NCBI GenBank assembly: GCA_025642065.1
Contig: JAODUP010000090.1
Span: forward strand, 374,501-438,500
Source: Paralvinella palmiformis
Taxonomy: Eukaryota > Annelida > Polychaeta > Terebellida > Alvinellidae
Direction of reading: 5' to 3'
DNA: 64,000 bases
Both the position numbers and the translations under genes were made by a program. This document shows positions 47,798-62,400 of this stretch, in pieces. The notes under the pieces were generated by a model, which was not told the DNA's origin, ran no database searches, and saw only the letters and a list, made by a program, of their open reading frames with translations. Position 1 is the first letter of the stretch. Each line of letters starts with the position of its first letter.

Positions 47798-50700
47798 ATG
47801 GATTTAACTGACATTGTTAGATCTGCATCGCTGGTTGTAGTGTTCCTTTTAGTCGCTGTTTTTGCTGATAGAAAGTTGTGGATGACAACAGATATTCTAG
47901 CAACTGTTGGATTTGGCGCCACTTTCGCTATTTTTCCTCGCGTTTTGTTAGGTTTCCAGGTAATAAAGAGGTATAGATTAATTCATGTGGTCGGGGGCTA
48001 TCTTTATTCGATATAATTTCCGTTTACACTTCGTTCAAATGTCTGTTGAAACATGTCTTGTTTGTTCCTAAAAGTAAGATCATTCATTATTTATCTGTAT
48101 TCAATATGAATATAAATAATATAATTAAATATTGCCTCATAATTTTATTCAGTGTTATTTGGGATAACACTTAGACTGACACTTTGTAATTATTGTTCAA
48201 ATCATCAACTGGCTGGTGTACTAACTTCAGACCCCACAACCTCTTTTTGGATGTGTCATTGTGTGCACCTAAATAACTTAATAAGCCCCAAACCCCCAGC
48301 TTATTTCACTATTTGGATGATAATATTGCTTCTTTCCACCATCATGCCAGTGCCACTGACCATAAAACACCATTACTTAACTGCTCAGGCTGTAAAAAAA
48401 AGTCGTGCTCAAAGCTTTTAGTCTTGTCTTCTATTCAAGTTAGACAGGTTAACTGACCTCTTATAATTATGAGATCACCTTATTCACAAATATATAAGCC
48501 AAACGTACGTGGGCGAAAGGCAGTCGCACTATTTCACCATGCCTGAGGGATAGGTTTTCCGAAGGAATTGTCTACACGTATGTTTAGACCCCAAGTCGAA
48601 ACGTACAGGATGTGTGGGTTTTGTCTTCGGGCTAGAGTAGTCAAAAACACCAGCCCAGCCAGGCTACTGGGATATTGAGGCAAGATATGCGGTAGTCTCA
48701 AGTTCGGTTTCTGTATATTGATTTTCTGTTAGTTTGGAGCTCTTCGCGGTGGAAAAAAAAATGCACGGAAATTCCAAGATGGCGGAATAAACAAATATTT
48801 GATTAATTTATTTGTAAATATTCTCTGCTAAAACCTGAGGATATTAGTCAACACTTTAGATATGTTTAATATCATCAACAGTTTTCACATGCAGCGCCAA
48901 CTTAACGATCTGTAACGGTTCACGCTAAATAAATGGCACCTAAGTCTTAACAATCACAATACCGATGCGGCTACGGTGACATGATCTAGCATTATTTGGT
49001 GGGAGGCAGTTATGGTGTAAAAAAAATGAAATGGTTGACAGCAGATGTCAGACACCTTATTCTAGGTTTTCTCAACTGTCAGAAACTTAGAATCTGCCTA
49101 TAAAAGATGACCCTTCGCTCTTATTCAGTCTCATCTATCACTACCACATAGACTCATAGTCTAGATCTACATGTGATACCAGCGAAATAAGTTTAAAGAT
49201 ATTTACATTTTAATCCTTTTTGAAAATAGTTATGTTGGTAGTGTACCAGAATGGCTGGATCTGCAAAACAGCAGTGGGCTTCCCTTATGAAGGGACCCAG
49301 TACTCCAAAAAGTGTGAACAAAACAAAGTTTGATGACAAGAGTTATGACAGCACAGAGAGAAAATGCAAATTCATCCCACATTGGCACTATTTATTTCCA
49401 TGGGTGGAATACAATAGTGATGAAGGGATCATGTTCTGCGTCACATGAAAAAAGTTACCATTACATGCAGATAATACCAATTTTCAGTTTGAATCGCTGA
49501 AAACATACACCACCACCTGTGCTCCAGTAAAATCAAACAAGAATTAAATCGAGCAAATCTTCAAGATACCGTTTGGGCCAAGCCTCACAAAAAGAAAAGA
49601 GTTGGATTCACTTGTTCGCACAGCTTATAATATCTCGTACAAGAAGCACCCATTTGCTGACTTCGAGGGGTCCTGTGAGCTTCAACAGCTCAATGGTCTA
49701 GCAAGGGGTGTCAAATGTTCATGAACATTATTGCTAGCTTCCTTTGTGAGAAAAATAATTTAGATTTAGGCTTGTATATGGTAGTGGTGGTAATCACCTC
49801 AATGGCCACAAGAAGAAAATTCCTGGCCAGTAGAATATATAACAGATAATTTATTACTGGATGAAAGTATGAACTGTTGTATAATCAATAAAACCACAAA
49901 CACATCATTCATGTCTTTATTATACATATTTACTATCGTCTCCGTCGATTCCAGTGCAATTTTATTAGCTAGTAATTTTTTTGTTGGGCTAGTAAGAAAT
50001 TTTAGATTCAAATTTTACTAGTCATGGGGCTAGTGAGCTGTAGAAATATTTTTCTGGCCCTGACGTGAGGATGCATGTGCATCTGTTTTTGTGCAAGGAT
50101 GTGCATTCATCTCTTTTTGAAATGATAATGGCCAAGTTAGTTCTGGGTCGATAGAATCGCACAGGAAACACCACCCTAATGTTTTCTTAAACTACAGGTT
50201 TAATCAAATAAACGGCTACAAAATTGCATTACTTATAAGTTTAAAGTCTAAGACACAGTAGTACCTCTTGTAGTTGTAGAGCTTATGTAAATCAACATAC
50301 ACACATGAAAAAACTTGTATGTACATTTAAACCCCAGTACTAAAGATACAGCAGTTAGAGTATTGCATTGATCTGAAGCGTTTTCTTTCAGGTCACTGGA
50401 CTAATGCCATTAAAACTACAACTTGCATAACTGGAAATAAAAGCATGCATATAATAGCTCACATACATTTATACTACAGGTCTAAATGTACAGCTCACGT
50501 ACGTGTAGCCACTGCCTTTTTCAAATATCCGATGATACCTCTACACTCAATCCAGTTGACACAATTGAGGGTATGACCACAAGATATGAATTTGGCAGAT
50601 TATGCCTCTGTCCAATCTCTCTTGTGGCGTTTAAAAATTGAAATGATTATTTTACTATTGCTGTAGGAAAGATATCAGCAAGGAGTTGTATAGTGTTGGT

Positions 50701-53700
50701 TCTTGTTACGGTTAGGAAGAAACAATATGCCTATTCTGAACTCTGAACCCAGAGATGGGTAGTGTAATCAGTTCTCTTTTGTTATTTTTACAGGTTGCTG
50801 ATCAGTTGGATGCAGCTCACCTGTCTTTGGCTCGTGTCTATGGATTGTCACTTCTATGTAGTGCCTTCATCTGGTACATAACAAGTGAGACACGAGATGG
50901 CACCGTACCCATCACATTGATGATGTCCAGAGTGTCTGTGAGTGGGTTAATATTATGCGTTAAATTGGGTCAGCTGTGTTAATTGCTCTTCAGTGTTAAT
51001 AGTTATGTATGAGCCCCATTGGATAATACATATTTACTTGCCCATAAACTGATGTGCCATTGAAAGTTTCGTTCACTCTAATTGTTCATCTCTGTACCAA
51101 GTTATATTATGAATCTAGCTTTTAAGACTACCTTTTTTTTCTGACATAAGGCTTTACATTCTTGTAAGTTAACTTCCCCTTTTCCTATATAGACTGATAC
51201 AATATGATCTCATCATCAGCTGTCTCATGGAATAGTAATTTAATCAAAACTGAAATGAGCCTCGTAATCTTGCAACAACAAAAAACTATCGGCACAAGTT
51301 GTCTTCCACCTACAAACCTTTGGAGGGGCAGTATTTATTCCTAGAAAAACTCCTGATTGGGTATTTTGGGTGGAGTTGATGTATGTTTGCTTAGTTGAAC
51401 AAAATTGATACTGCAATACAGAACAGAGTGTATGTATTGTTTAATGCTATGGCTAAAGCTGTCCTTTAACTTCCTTGTTCACCACTTATCTTCAGTGAGT
51501 TTTAACCCATTCACATTTATTCTTGGACAACTAGTTAAAGGTTATGGCTTGTTAGGGTCCACCATTATAGGGTAGGTACCGGAGTACTCATGTAACACAG
51601 TTGGTCCTACATTGTATTGCAGACATCATGGGATTGAATCTCTGTGTTAGGTTTGGTTGTGTGATGTTTCATGTAGTTATCTCATGGGGGGGGGGGGGAG
51701 AAGCCTTCCTGGGAATATGTTGGCAGTCTAACATAGATAAAGCACTCATTCAGTTGTCATAGGTATGTAATCTACAGTAATAAATCTGATTCAGCCAGGT
51801 ATTGATTTATGGCAGAGTTAACCACTGGACTTCAGGATAATAATGCTGTAAAGCACCTTAGAGCAGCTATTTGGCTGGATGGATAGGGTGGTAAATAAAT
51901 GTCATATGGTTGACATTGTAAATACAGCTCAACTGATTTGTACATTTACAATGGTATTTCTGTTAGTGTACATGTATTATTTGTATTGTGCTATAATATG
52001 TAGTGTAATTTTTCAGAGCTGCAGTTTAACACTAATGGTGCAAGTGTACAGTTTCTGGGGCTTGGCGAAGTCATCAAAATACTGGACTGATCAGGTAAAA
52101 GTAACAAGTGCTTTTTAATATACGAATATGTATGTCCCTGATGTTTACCTCTGAGCTGTATTTTTGTCATAAATGTACTTCATGTATTGGGGAAATGCTT
52201 ATGCGGAATAGAAATTTTATCCAGTCATTTTGACTGAGCCATCTGGGATATTTAACTGCCACTTACACCTATTTACTGACTGAGAAATATTGCTATTTTT
52301 AGTGTATGCTTGGTTAATTATATGAATGAGGAGACTTCAGTCGTAATTTTATGCCAGACATTTCATGTACATAAACCTCTTATAAGGGCCATAAATGTCA
52401 GAATTCTAAATAAGAAGTTCTCCTTAATATTAAGTACATGCTACAACAAATACATCCTGGGGTTGATGACATGTCTTTGTTTTTTGCTTTATGAACGATG
52501 TCATCCATAATCAGAAGTCTTTTGGGAGAATGGTCTAATTCTTTGGTATGTAGGAGGTAAATGTAGTATAGATTATTTGATTTTGTTAAGTCTGAATTTC
52601 AGTTTGCTGCACAATTGTATTTAAAATTAATGTTAAGTTATTAAATGTTTTGCCTTGGTAAACCTAAAACAGTTGACATAATTATCAGATTTGCTTTCTT
52701 TTACCTTATTTATTGGAAAATTCTGTATAAAACATGTAACTTAAACAAAATCTGTTCACTGTTGGTTAAGATGCTCATTTAAAAATTTTGTTTACTATCA
52801 CTGCACTGTGATTGGATTAAACAAATTGCTGTTCAGTAATAATAACCCCATCCAATTGTCCTGTGCCAAGTAATATGAGGAAATAATCAAACTACTCATC
52901 ATAATGTCATCCACAAGACTTTTTAGGAGAGATAATTTTATTCCCTATTAAAAGTGTTTGGGGTCTTTGTTTGGCAAGACAGTGTGCGACATTAATGCAG
53001 GACCAGTGTTTCAAGGCCCGGTCTAGTATCAGTGCCACAGTACTTGACTGGTCAGTCTAGTGTTGATTTGAATGGAAAAAAAATTAAAACGAGTACAGAG
53101 CTACAGGCTAATTCTAATAGCTTCCCAACAAATAACCAAGTGCACGATTTGTTTATTAACTTGTGATATATCAAACAACAAACATACAAATAACTTTACT
53201 TGCTGTATCCTGTCAAATCTTGGACACATGCCTTCCGGCTATGTATCAGATTGGCGTGACTTGGCAATATCACAATCAACACTTGCAGTTGCCCAACTGA
53301 CCAGTGTAATGAGTGTTCTGGAATTTATCTGAATACTGTAGATCTGTTTAATTTGGCGAATATGAAATAATGGCGAGTGACAAAATATCGCCATTTTTTC
53401 CTGCTGTCAAAATATTATGTTATACAGAACTTCATATTATACTCTGAAAGCACTACTTTGATAACATACTGAACATGTGTAATATTCTCATTCATTCAAC
53501 AATTGGTTCACATGGCAATTTATAATAAAACAATCACTCACTTATAGCTCATTGGTTCCGGCATTGTCCCCATCAGAATCACTCAAAAGCAATCAAAAGT
53601 CCTGTTTTTTCCCCAGCCATGTTTAAGAACACCAGTTTATCAAGTAGCTAAATAAAATGCATGAAACAACCAGCCTGCATGTAGAGGTTTGAGTCTAGTG

Positions 53701-56700
53701 ATTTTAAGGCTGAGTTGAGTGTCTGCAATTTTGTGATTGCATGTCAAGGAGTCATGCACTGACTTGATCACTGTACCAGATATTGATTTTGCATGCTAGA
53801 TTTGTTATGATTTATATTTGTTTGCTCAGAATAGAAAAATAATATGAAAATATTATATTTTACACCTCCTTATATACAGTTTGATGTAACCTTCTCATCA
53901 TGTTAATTGCAATTTGTCTTTAGCTTGCATATCAGTTACATTTGTTGTCATTCAATCGTGGCAATGGTTTGTCAATTATTAGTTCACATATGCTTAGAAT
54001 GGAATTACTTGTTACATAAAGGCCAATGATCTAGTCTGCTTCAGATTTGGTTATGGCAGGTGAATAACTTGTGCTTTGAAATATGGTTTTCCCCGAATGG
54101 CCTAGAAAAGAAAGCAAGAATCAACTTTCCTGACAGACCGAAATTCGCCAGTTTTTGTTGTCACCAATATGTTCAAAATGACGAAATCGCCAAATTAAGC
54201 TGATCTCCAGTATGCAGATTAGCCTTTAAAACAAAGACAAATGTGTTATGCCTACACAGTAGATGTCTAAAATCCGTCAGCGGAAATTTCAGCATTTTTT
54301 TTCTTCTATTTCAATTACTGTCGTGTTTTCTGGATATACATCTTTGTTAAAAATGTGGAAATTCGTAAAAGGATTGAAGGAGCCAACTGTACAGGAATTA
54401 AAATAATACATAAATTGGTTGTTTGGGTAGAAACATCACAAAAAGTTTTGTATTTCATGGATCAGTTTGAGCTGGTAGCCATCTGGATAATTAATTATGC
54501 GATAGTATATACACGCATGCTCAGTGAATGTAAATGGAGAGTGATGACGTCACAAACAACTTATAAATGACAATATTTCACTGGGCAAAGGTACGTCGGA
54601 GTTTACTAAGAGACAAAAGATAGTACCAAATATTCATGATGATTCCATGTAAGGTTATTAAATGCTGCCAGGAAACACTGCGTACATGTGAACCTGTACG
54701 CACTGTTTTATTGAACTATTGTCAGTTACATTTTTAAATCGATGTATTTCACACAAAAGGATATTGACAATCAAAGAATTACTTTACGTGTATTGGTGCA
54801 TTGCACACAGGCCTGTGTAATTAACTCGGTGATTAACTCAAAATGTTTAATTTTCATTGAGGTCTGAAACGTGTAACTTTTGTGCTCATTCGGTCTAGTG
54901 TCAGCACAGCTGGTCTAATGTTAAAATGGGCACCTCCATGGTCTAGCGGTAGCGTGTTGGATCACAGATCACTACCACCCGTGTTCAAATCTCAGTGTGG
55001 GCATATCTGAAGGTTGTTTCGTCTTTGACTTCGCCTCATTACCTTTGGAGGTTGCTTGGCTCATTTAGCCTACCATGTGCACAAAAGTGGCTGTAAAACA
55101 TCAATCATCATCTAATATTAAAATATTTTACTAGACCTGCAGGTCCAGTAAGGCTATAAGTTAGTTTCACACACTGCGAAGATGATGTCACATTCCAGTT
55201 TTCTGAATATTCTTGATTAATGTTTCAGGCATGTGAGATACTAGCAAAGCAAGTTTTAAAACCACTAACTATTCCTAGGAAAAAATAAAATATATCTAAT
55301 TGAAATTGATTTTAATGTATAACACTAACATTTTGACTAATTTGGGAAACCTTTTCCAATTCTGTCATGCAATCATGAATGGAACAGGATATTATGATAT
55401 ATAGAACCAATGTCTTGCTTGAAATTGCGGGGCCAGAATTTTTGCATGGAATGGATCTCCAATGCCCTTTGAAAGAATCATAATTGATGATTTAAAATAA
55501 CCAGTCAGTCATAATTTATTCAATTATAAGACTATGGGGATGATACCTCTTAACATTTTTGCAGTTTTCTGGAATTTTAATGGCACCAAGCATTTCTGTG
55601 AATCTCACAAACATGATAAGATTATATTTTATTCCGATGGGGATAGGGAGTTTTGTGCTTGAGCCATCTGTCAAACTGGACATTAAACTGTGGTGTTTAT
55701 AATGGACATTCTTTGGGGTCCTTCCTTTGTGTAGGTAGCTTGTTTATTTGACAATACAAGATGTGGATCTTTATGCAGTTTAATCTTTGTTAAGTAAGAA
55801 TCTAGTTATATTTGCTTGAAGATGTAGGATCATGAATGTAATATATGTACTCATTTGCAGGTTTGATAGAGTTTCTTCGAACAGATTCTTTATGAAACAT
55901 GTTTGGAAATTTAGCTTGTAAAAGGAAATAGTTCTATATAGCTGCATAGAAAGTATTGTCATGTAACTGAACAGAATGGGAAACAGTAGTTTGATCAAAA
56001 ATATTTAAGCTATAAGTATATTGTTGAAGAACCCAGACTACTGCTTTGTAAATTGTCATCTTTAAATTGAATTATTTTAAAATATGCATCTGTATAGTTT
56101 GTTATATTATCTTCAGTAATAATTTCATACTTTTGCAGTTCCTTTGGTTTGGAATTTTGGGTACCACTCTGTGGTTGCTAGGCAACTTGATCCATCTGAT
56201 GAAAAGTAGTGATTTCAGTACTTATCCTCAGTACAACATCCGCCTTAATAGCCACCTGCGTCTGGATAGCTGGCTTATGACAGTCATAGCTTTCTCACTC
56301 GTTGCTTTTCCAACCTTTATCGTTCAGCATTTGGTAAGTTAAATGTTGCTAACAGTTCTGTCTCCTAAAACCAAGAAGTGTGATTAAATTTAGTACAGAA
56401 TTGTTGAATTTACAATAGATAAATTTGTATTGTTATAAGTTTGGTTAAGTAAAGTTTCTTGAAAATATATTCTTTGAAAACTCATGTATTTGTTGATAAT
56501 ATTTTTTTTCATTTGAACAATGCATACCATTATAAATGTAATTGCTACTTGAAATGCCTAGAAGTTATTCTAGGAGACCAGGGCTTTTTGTCATTAGAAT
56601 TTTTGGGTTTACATTTTAGTTTACAGCAGGACTTATTTTTAATTAGATTTTGATAATAGTTTAATTCATAGCAATAGCTTTGATGGCTAACTTTTGACGG

Positions 56701-57451
56701 ATCTCTTGGTATTTTTCAGTATGGTGTTAAGGCAAATCCCATCCATTTGCACATTTGTCGTTGTCTTGGAGCACTGAGCTTTGGAGAGTCAGTCATATCA
56801 TTGCAAGCTCCTGGCTTCCTGCATGAACGTGACAAGAAGGCACAGCTCTGTGCTAGAATTCTGGTCAGTATTGATTCTACTAGTTTTATCAAGTGAAGAA
56901 TCAGTGTATTGTGTAGACAGTTATCATCCACAAGACATATTTTGTGCTATGATAAAATAAAATGCTAAATTTCCAACATGAAGATGGTATGAAATGCAAG
57001 TTAGAGTGAATTTTGCATTCTGATTATGGATGATGGTAGCCATTTTCGAATTTAAACTTTTTTTTAGTAAATGTCCCCGAGCAATAGAGAAAGGAAGCTT
57101 GAATTAAAGTTTCTCATAGGCTTTAGTACACTTCTCCACAATTTCATAATTAGCTCATTCATTCCTGAGTAGATCTTTTAATTATTGTCCTTGTTTGTGT
57201 AATATTTGTTACAGTTATAATGTTCTTTAATATTTGTATATTACTATTTTTACATTAATTTTCAGTGGTCTGTGCTGATTACAACACCGTGGTTAGCTAG
57301 TGCCCTGTTGTTTGGCTTGGTGTCATTAAATGCACTCTCACACATTAGCTTACTGATCATACTCCCACTCACTAATGCCATGATTGGCTACTTTACGGAG
57401 GCCAACATCATCTACAGAGTCCCAGTCAAGAACGATTTGAAACGGAACTGA
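47798..57451 (+). CDS. Multipass membrane protein with duplicated halves, complete, 6 exons
   Basis: I do not recognise the family. Exons: 47798-47959, 50794-50937, 52017-52094, 56139-56333, 56720-56863, 57266-57451. All introns are GT-AG and all fall in phase 0, giving 302 aa. The ATG has A at -3 and G at +4. About eight or nine hydrophobic segments are seen (near 10-23, 33-52, 68-84, 95-118, 129-149, 174-193, 208-226, 242-260 and 263-284), so it should sit in a membrane; no signal-peptide cleavage site is clear. The tail RVPVKNDLKRN is basic. Two halves align: exons 1-2 against exons 4-5, with FP followed by seven residues to the exon end in both, then 48-codon exons sharing H9, L10, R14, G17, I26 and R46. 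This suggests an ancient internal duplication. Substrate and localisation are unknown. Confidence 0.85.
49251..49760 (+). pseudogene. hAT/ZNF862-like (TTF-type zinc finger) fragment in intron 1 of the membrane-protein gene
   Basis: The frame reads MAGSAKQQWASLMKG, then WHYLFPWVEYNSDEGIMFC followed by a stop, then SLKTYTTTCAPVK, then KKHPFADFEGSCELQQLNG. Known: ZNF862-like proteins of hAT origin begin with a W-x3-(Y/F)PW(V/L)xY-x7-M-x-C zinc-finger entry and later have a RPFxDF-x3-CxLQxxNG block. Stops and frame changes mark it as dead. The rest of the transposase-like region is absent. Confidence 0.55.
51555..51780 (+). mobile_element. tRNA-derived SINE-like repeat (intron 2 of the membrane-protein gene)
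   Basis: B-box-like GGGATTGAATCTC at about 51630-51642, a G13 run at 51687-51699, and an ACTCATTCAGTTG end. Confidence 0.4.
52095..54913. other. Part of intron 3 of the membrane-protein gene
   Basis: No exon or clear repeat is recognised here. The longer open frames (for example at 53072 and 54355) lack splice context and any family resemblance. Confidence 0.35.
54914..55124 (+). mobile_element. SINE family B, full-length copy with tRNA head and target-site duplication
   Basis: Insert 54928-55110 (183 bp). The head has A box TAGCGGTAGCGTG and B-box-like GTTCAAATCTC. The body shares CTGAAGGTTGTTTCGTCTTT and AGCCTACCATGTGCACAAAA with the copy at 23849. The tail is CATCAATCATCATC. It is flanked by TCTAATGTTAAAAT (54914-54927) and TCTAATATTAAAAT (55111-55124), one mismatch. 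Confidence 0.85.
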
Positions 57452-58059
57452 CCTAGCAGTTGTGGAATTGTTCTTCTAGTGACTGGTGAAATTTGAGTGT
57501 ACAAAATAGAATACAAACAGCTTTTAACCGAATTTAAATATATTATCAAACATTAGGATTGATATACAACTTGTTAATTGTATGTTGACAGCTATTGATG
57601 TTATGTATCGCAAATATTTAATCAAGTTACAGATTCTGACATTTGTTGTTTGTCTGTTTTTACCTATATATGTGTTTTTATGCACAGTTTGCCTTTAAAC
57701 TGCTTTTTTATCCTTTTATTATATGCCTTTTATGAACTGTATTGTAGTGATTGTTCAGTTAGTGTTTTTGTTGGAGCACTTTCTGGAATTATATGTGCAC
57801 TCATACTGTTTGGAGAATCGATTGTCTTGTTTTTACTGTTTGTATGTAGCTCGTGTAACATGAATGAAAACCAAGTTTATAATCAGTACAAAGTATTCAA
57901 ATTGCATTGTTAAAGTTAATTAATTTGCTGGTTGATATATATAATTAACATTTCCTTTACATAAGAATATAAATATGGGTTGGTATGTATTAGTTTACAT
58001 GGAGCCTTCCTTGTATAATGTGATCAGTATAATATGATCTATAATTTGGTTGTGCTTTG

Positions 58060-58065
58060 ATTAAA
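58060..58065 (+). terminator. Candidate poly(A) signal of the membrane-protein gene
   Basis: ATTAAA, the commonest variant hexamer, 609 nt after the stop. A canonical AATAAA lies further on at 58425-58430, and which is used cannot be told. Confidence 0.3.
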
Positions 58066-59292
58066 TATTTTAATATTATTTAACAGATTGCACTGAAGAT
58101 ACACTAAATGTAGTCTACTCTTTCAGCAGTGCAAATAATTACCAGGGTGGAACCTAATGAAGCAACCTCAAATTTGTTGAAGATAATATTGTTGATATTA
58201 ATAAGCACTTGTGTTCAAATTTGTATGGTTCACATTCACCGACATTAGCAATAGTTGTGCAGGACTACCTTTATTCCAACAAACAGTGGACTGAAATCAT
58301 AAAAAAATAATCAACATAGTAAAAATGGAATGTGTTAGAATATGAACATATCCCAACTTATCTTTGGCAAGAAGTGGTATTTTCATTCGTCTTTAAATGA
58401 AAGAAGTATTTCATGTTTATATCAAATAAATCTAATATTTAATTATTACAAGTCCCCATTTGTAAAGCAGTATAAATTACATATATCTACTATGGTAAAT
58501 CTTTAAAAAAATACAAGGATGGCATTTAAAATCCCCAAATTCTAAATAGGTCCTATAATTTATCTATCTGAGATAACTACATAGCAAGTTAAATTCATGC
58601 TTTTCCTATATATTAAAAGTCATTGGAAATGGAGAAAAATCTGATGATTACTTAATGAAGTGCAAATTTCACTTACTGAATGCTGGTGGTTTACAGCAGA
58701 GCTGAAGTCGTGGGAAATAATGACTGAATTCTTAAACTTTGGTATCAATTTGAAGTTCACCATAGTGATAGAAGGCACACTGGGCAAATGAATAAAGCTT
58801 TAAAAAAATAGATCTACAAGAATAAAAAGTGCCTCTAGTAACGACCAAATAAATCTAGTGTTTTTATGCATTACTGGTATATCCTATGTACTGATATTTC
58901 CTACGTATTCCTAATACCTAGCACACATTTAAATCAAATAATTCCATGGATTAAGTAACACAAAGGAAAATTAGACTACTAAAGCAAAATATATAATGAC
59001 AATTGTGATCCCCAATATTGCATTTCATGTCTAAATATAAAAAAGCACCTGATGGAAATCAAAACATTTAAACACAAATTTTGAAACTCTGATTGTAAAA
59101 CCTGTTTCAAAAGTGAAAAAACCCAGTTATTCACAATGTTAGTACACAACAAATATGAATTACAAAAACTAAATACATTAAAAGAAAATATATGCCATGT
59201 AACTGACTTCTAACAGATGTTAGTCAGGTTTGACAAAATGTTACATGATGCACATTCTTTAAATAAAAAATTGTATTCAGACGCTAACAATC

Positions 59293-59298
59293 TTTATT
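59293..59298 (-). terminator. Candidate poly(A) signal of the reductase gene
   Basis: AATAAA on the minus strand, about 156 nt after the TAG at 59456-59454. Confidence 0.4.
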
Positions 59299-59453
59299 TT
59301 ACAAATTATTTCAAGAATGAAAAAAAAAACTTGCATTACAAACTCAACAGCTATTCTTTTGTGATATCGCACTGTTTACAACATTTGGCACGATGAGTGT
59401 TATTGTAGTTAAAGAGCTATAAACAGCTGCTCAGTTATAATAATGAGGTATAT

Positions 59454-62400
59454 CTATGATGACTTCTCCTTTGTTGGAGGCTTGGGATACTTTCCTGTTA
59501 ACTTCTTCAACATCAGACTTAACAGTTCGTACGTTATTACAATAACAAATTCTGGCCTCAACAAATAAACCTTTGGAACACGACCTAGAATAAATGGAAA
59601 TGAAATGTAGGATGATATCATATAAGTAGACGGGTGATAATAAATTCAGTAGGTCTTTAATCATTTGTTCAGTTGGTGTGTAAATATGTCTTTAGCACTA
59701 AACAATAAAGGTTATATTCTGTAACAGAAAACAAAAGTGGATATATATCAGGGTTCATACACTTCCACATGTATGGTTTTCCAAGAGTTTCCAGGACATT
59801 TATTTATCAAAATATCTACTTTTCCAGGATCCTATAAATATTTTCAAGGAGTATTTTGGCATTTGATTAATGGAACAGATGCACGATGCCATTTCTATAT
59901 GTGAATGTAAGACAATAAGTATGCAGAGATCCATGAATCTCTAGGATCTCATTTTACGTCAATGATCTAGAATAACGCACGTATACCACAAATCTTATTA
60001 CACCAGAAATCATAAATACTAAACTTACTCATTTTTGCTTTTATTAAACATCCTCAAATGTAAGGATATTACTTTTAATGAAGTCCAAAGAATTCACTAT
60101 TTATATACACGAATCTTTTAATGATTGAACTTTTTCATCAAATTTGATTTTTAGCCTGCTAACTCTTGGCTTTTATCAGTGGGAAAGAGGTAATAAGTAT
60201 AATAAAACTGTGGGTGCGTGAGTGTGTGTGTCCTTAATGTGTATAGTTTTCAAAAATCCTCATTCGTGTAGTATCCTGTAATCTGCAGTGATGTTAATCA
60301 CGGAGGTAGTAATTTGATATACTAGATAGCAGCACATCACACACAGGTGTCATTTTTTTGACGTTTTAGTGACTAGGCCTAGTTGTTGAGGATTTTTTAA
60401 ATTGACCAAATTGATACAATAAATATAGGCAGATTCAAATCGCTCATGGGGAGGCATCCATAGTCTTACCACTAAAGATGGGTCCCCCCCCCCATAGATC
60501 AGCCACTGAACATATACATCATAATAGTAATAATACAATATTCAGAAGACTCAAAATAGAATATTGAGCAAGCCAGCACAATTCACATACACGTTTATTT
60601 GTGTGTTACATTTGAATACTTATTCTGGTGGTACCTTGACATGCTTGAGTGGCTTACCTGTCATTATGTCAGCCCACTTTGCAAGAAACTTGTCTCCTTT
60701 GTGCGTAACAGCTGAGGTAGCAGCATCCAGAAGTATTGGATAGCGGTAAATCAGTTGGCAGATAATCATTGACCTTCAAGGAGTCGATGATGAAGAGATA
60801 GATAAAAATCAACAACAGAGACTTTTATAAATACAACCAGATATATAATTTCCAACCAAAGCAAAAACATTTACACTGTCCCTCAAAAAAAACCAACAAC
60901 ATACCACTTGAAATCACTGCCAAATTTCTCCATCCACTCATCATGGTATATCTTCATCACATCTCTACTGTAGTTACCATGGTTCATAGCACGATCCAGA
61001 AATGTGGCAGCCAGTTTACCTCCTTCCATTGCATGGTGGATTCCTTCACCTAGAGAGAGAGAGAGAGAGAGATGAGGTAATACATCAGCTGAAATACTGA
61101 ATGAACTTGTGTGATGTCCATCATCCTTATTGTTATCTAGAATAGCAAGTAAAATGTGTCTAGTGCAAACCCAATAAACCAAGATTTTCAAACTTGAAAG
61201 ATCTAGAAATGCATTGAGGGAGGAGATGTTCTCTTACCGATCATTTTAATAACAATCACTTTAGGTACGTCACATAAATGAGTGATTGATTACCGGTAGT
61301 TGAATCGTGTTAACACTCTCATCACAGAACGGTGATCACAACAATTCAGTTTCACAGCATACTCATTGGAGGCAAGTAGTTATTAGAGAAGATGCAAATC
61401 TTGATAATACCTATACTGAGCTGAACATCAGGAAAAGTGGATTTTCTGACACTGACTGAGACTCCTACATTAACTGATCTGCACTCAATATGGCAATATA
61501 ATGATGATTAGATTGGTAATGTTTGTCCAGGCCACTATGATAACCCTCTACCTGTATTATGCGTGTGTTAAATCATTAGAAGTACATTAAACCCCGTCCA
61601 TTGATCAGCCTAGATAGCCAGAATATGACGGTGGTTTCATTATGATCAGAAGTTAAAATTCTTCAGTCATTATTACTATCATAATGTAATCAAATACTTG
61701 CATTTAAAATGCACTATGCATGTAAGTTAATGATGGTGTCCACTCCTGAGAACTGTACCATGCCAAACACTTTATATATATATATATGATAAGGAATATT
61801 GACAACATGTTATGAATAAGCATCAATAAAGGAACTATGAAACAGAGATGGTGTGTAATTTCAGATTAAGTATCAAAACAGCAATCAGTGCAGCTGATTA
61901 ACATATAAAATAACATGTCCTGAATGTTTCAATGTTATGTTAAGAGGGAATGCATTATATAAACAATGCTTCAAGCATCCTCCTTTTCAACATTCTGTAT
62001 TTGTTTGCTTTCATTAAAATGATGTAAGATGAATGTTGAAATAAACAATTTGAATTGAATATCTAATCATATTCTACATCACTAAATGAGCAGTTAGATA
62101 GATTACCTAAATATATTCTGGGTAGGTACAATGTGTACTATGGTACTCAGTCAATAAATTTTATCATCAAACTAATGGTGATCACATCAGGTACCCATGT
62201 TCAAATGTTTTACAAGAATTTCAACATAGAGACAAAAATACCTTTTCATATTTGCTCAGAACAATACCAGTAGCCTGTAGTATCAAATCATCAAAATAAA
62301 TTGTAGAATATACCCACCCCTTCTGTTATGCTGAAGTTTTACTGTACTTAACAAATAATAGTTCAAGCTCTGTACTGATTGAATAAATGTTTCACAAAAG

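Noticed and set aside
53072..53332. 86-codon plus frame in intron 3 of the membrane-protein gene
   Set aside because: No flanking splice signals in agreement with the gene's all-phase-0 pattern and no hydrophobic segment fitting the protein.
54928..55000. Possible tRNA gene
   Set aside because: It has A and B boxes but no full cloverleaf or acceptor stem pairing, and it is the head of a SINE with target-site duplications.
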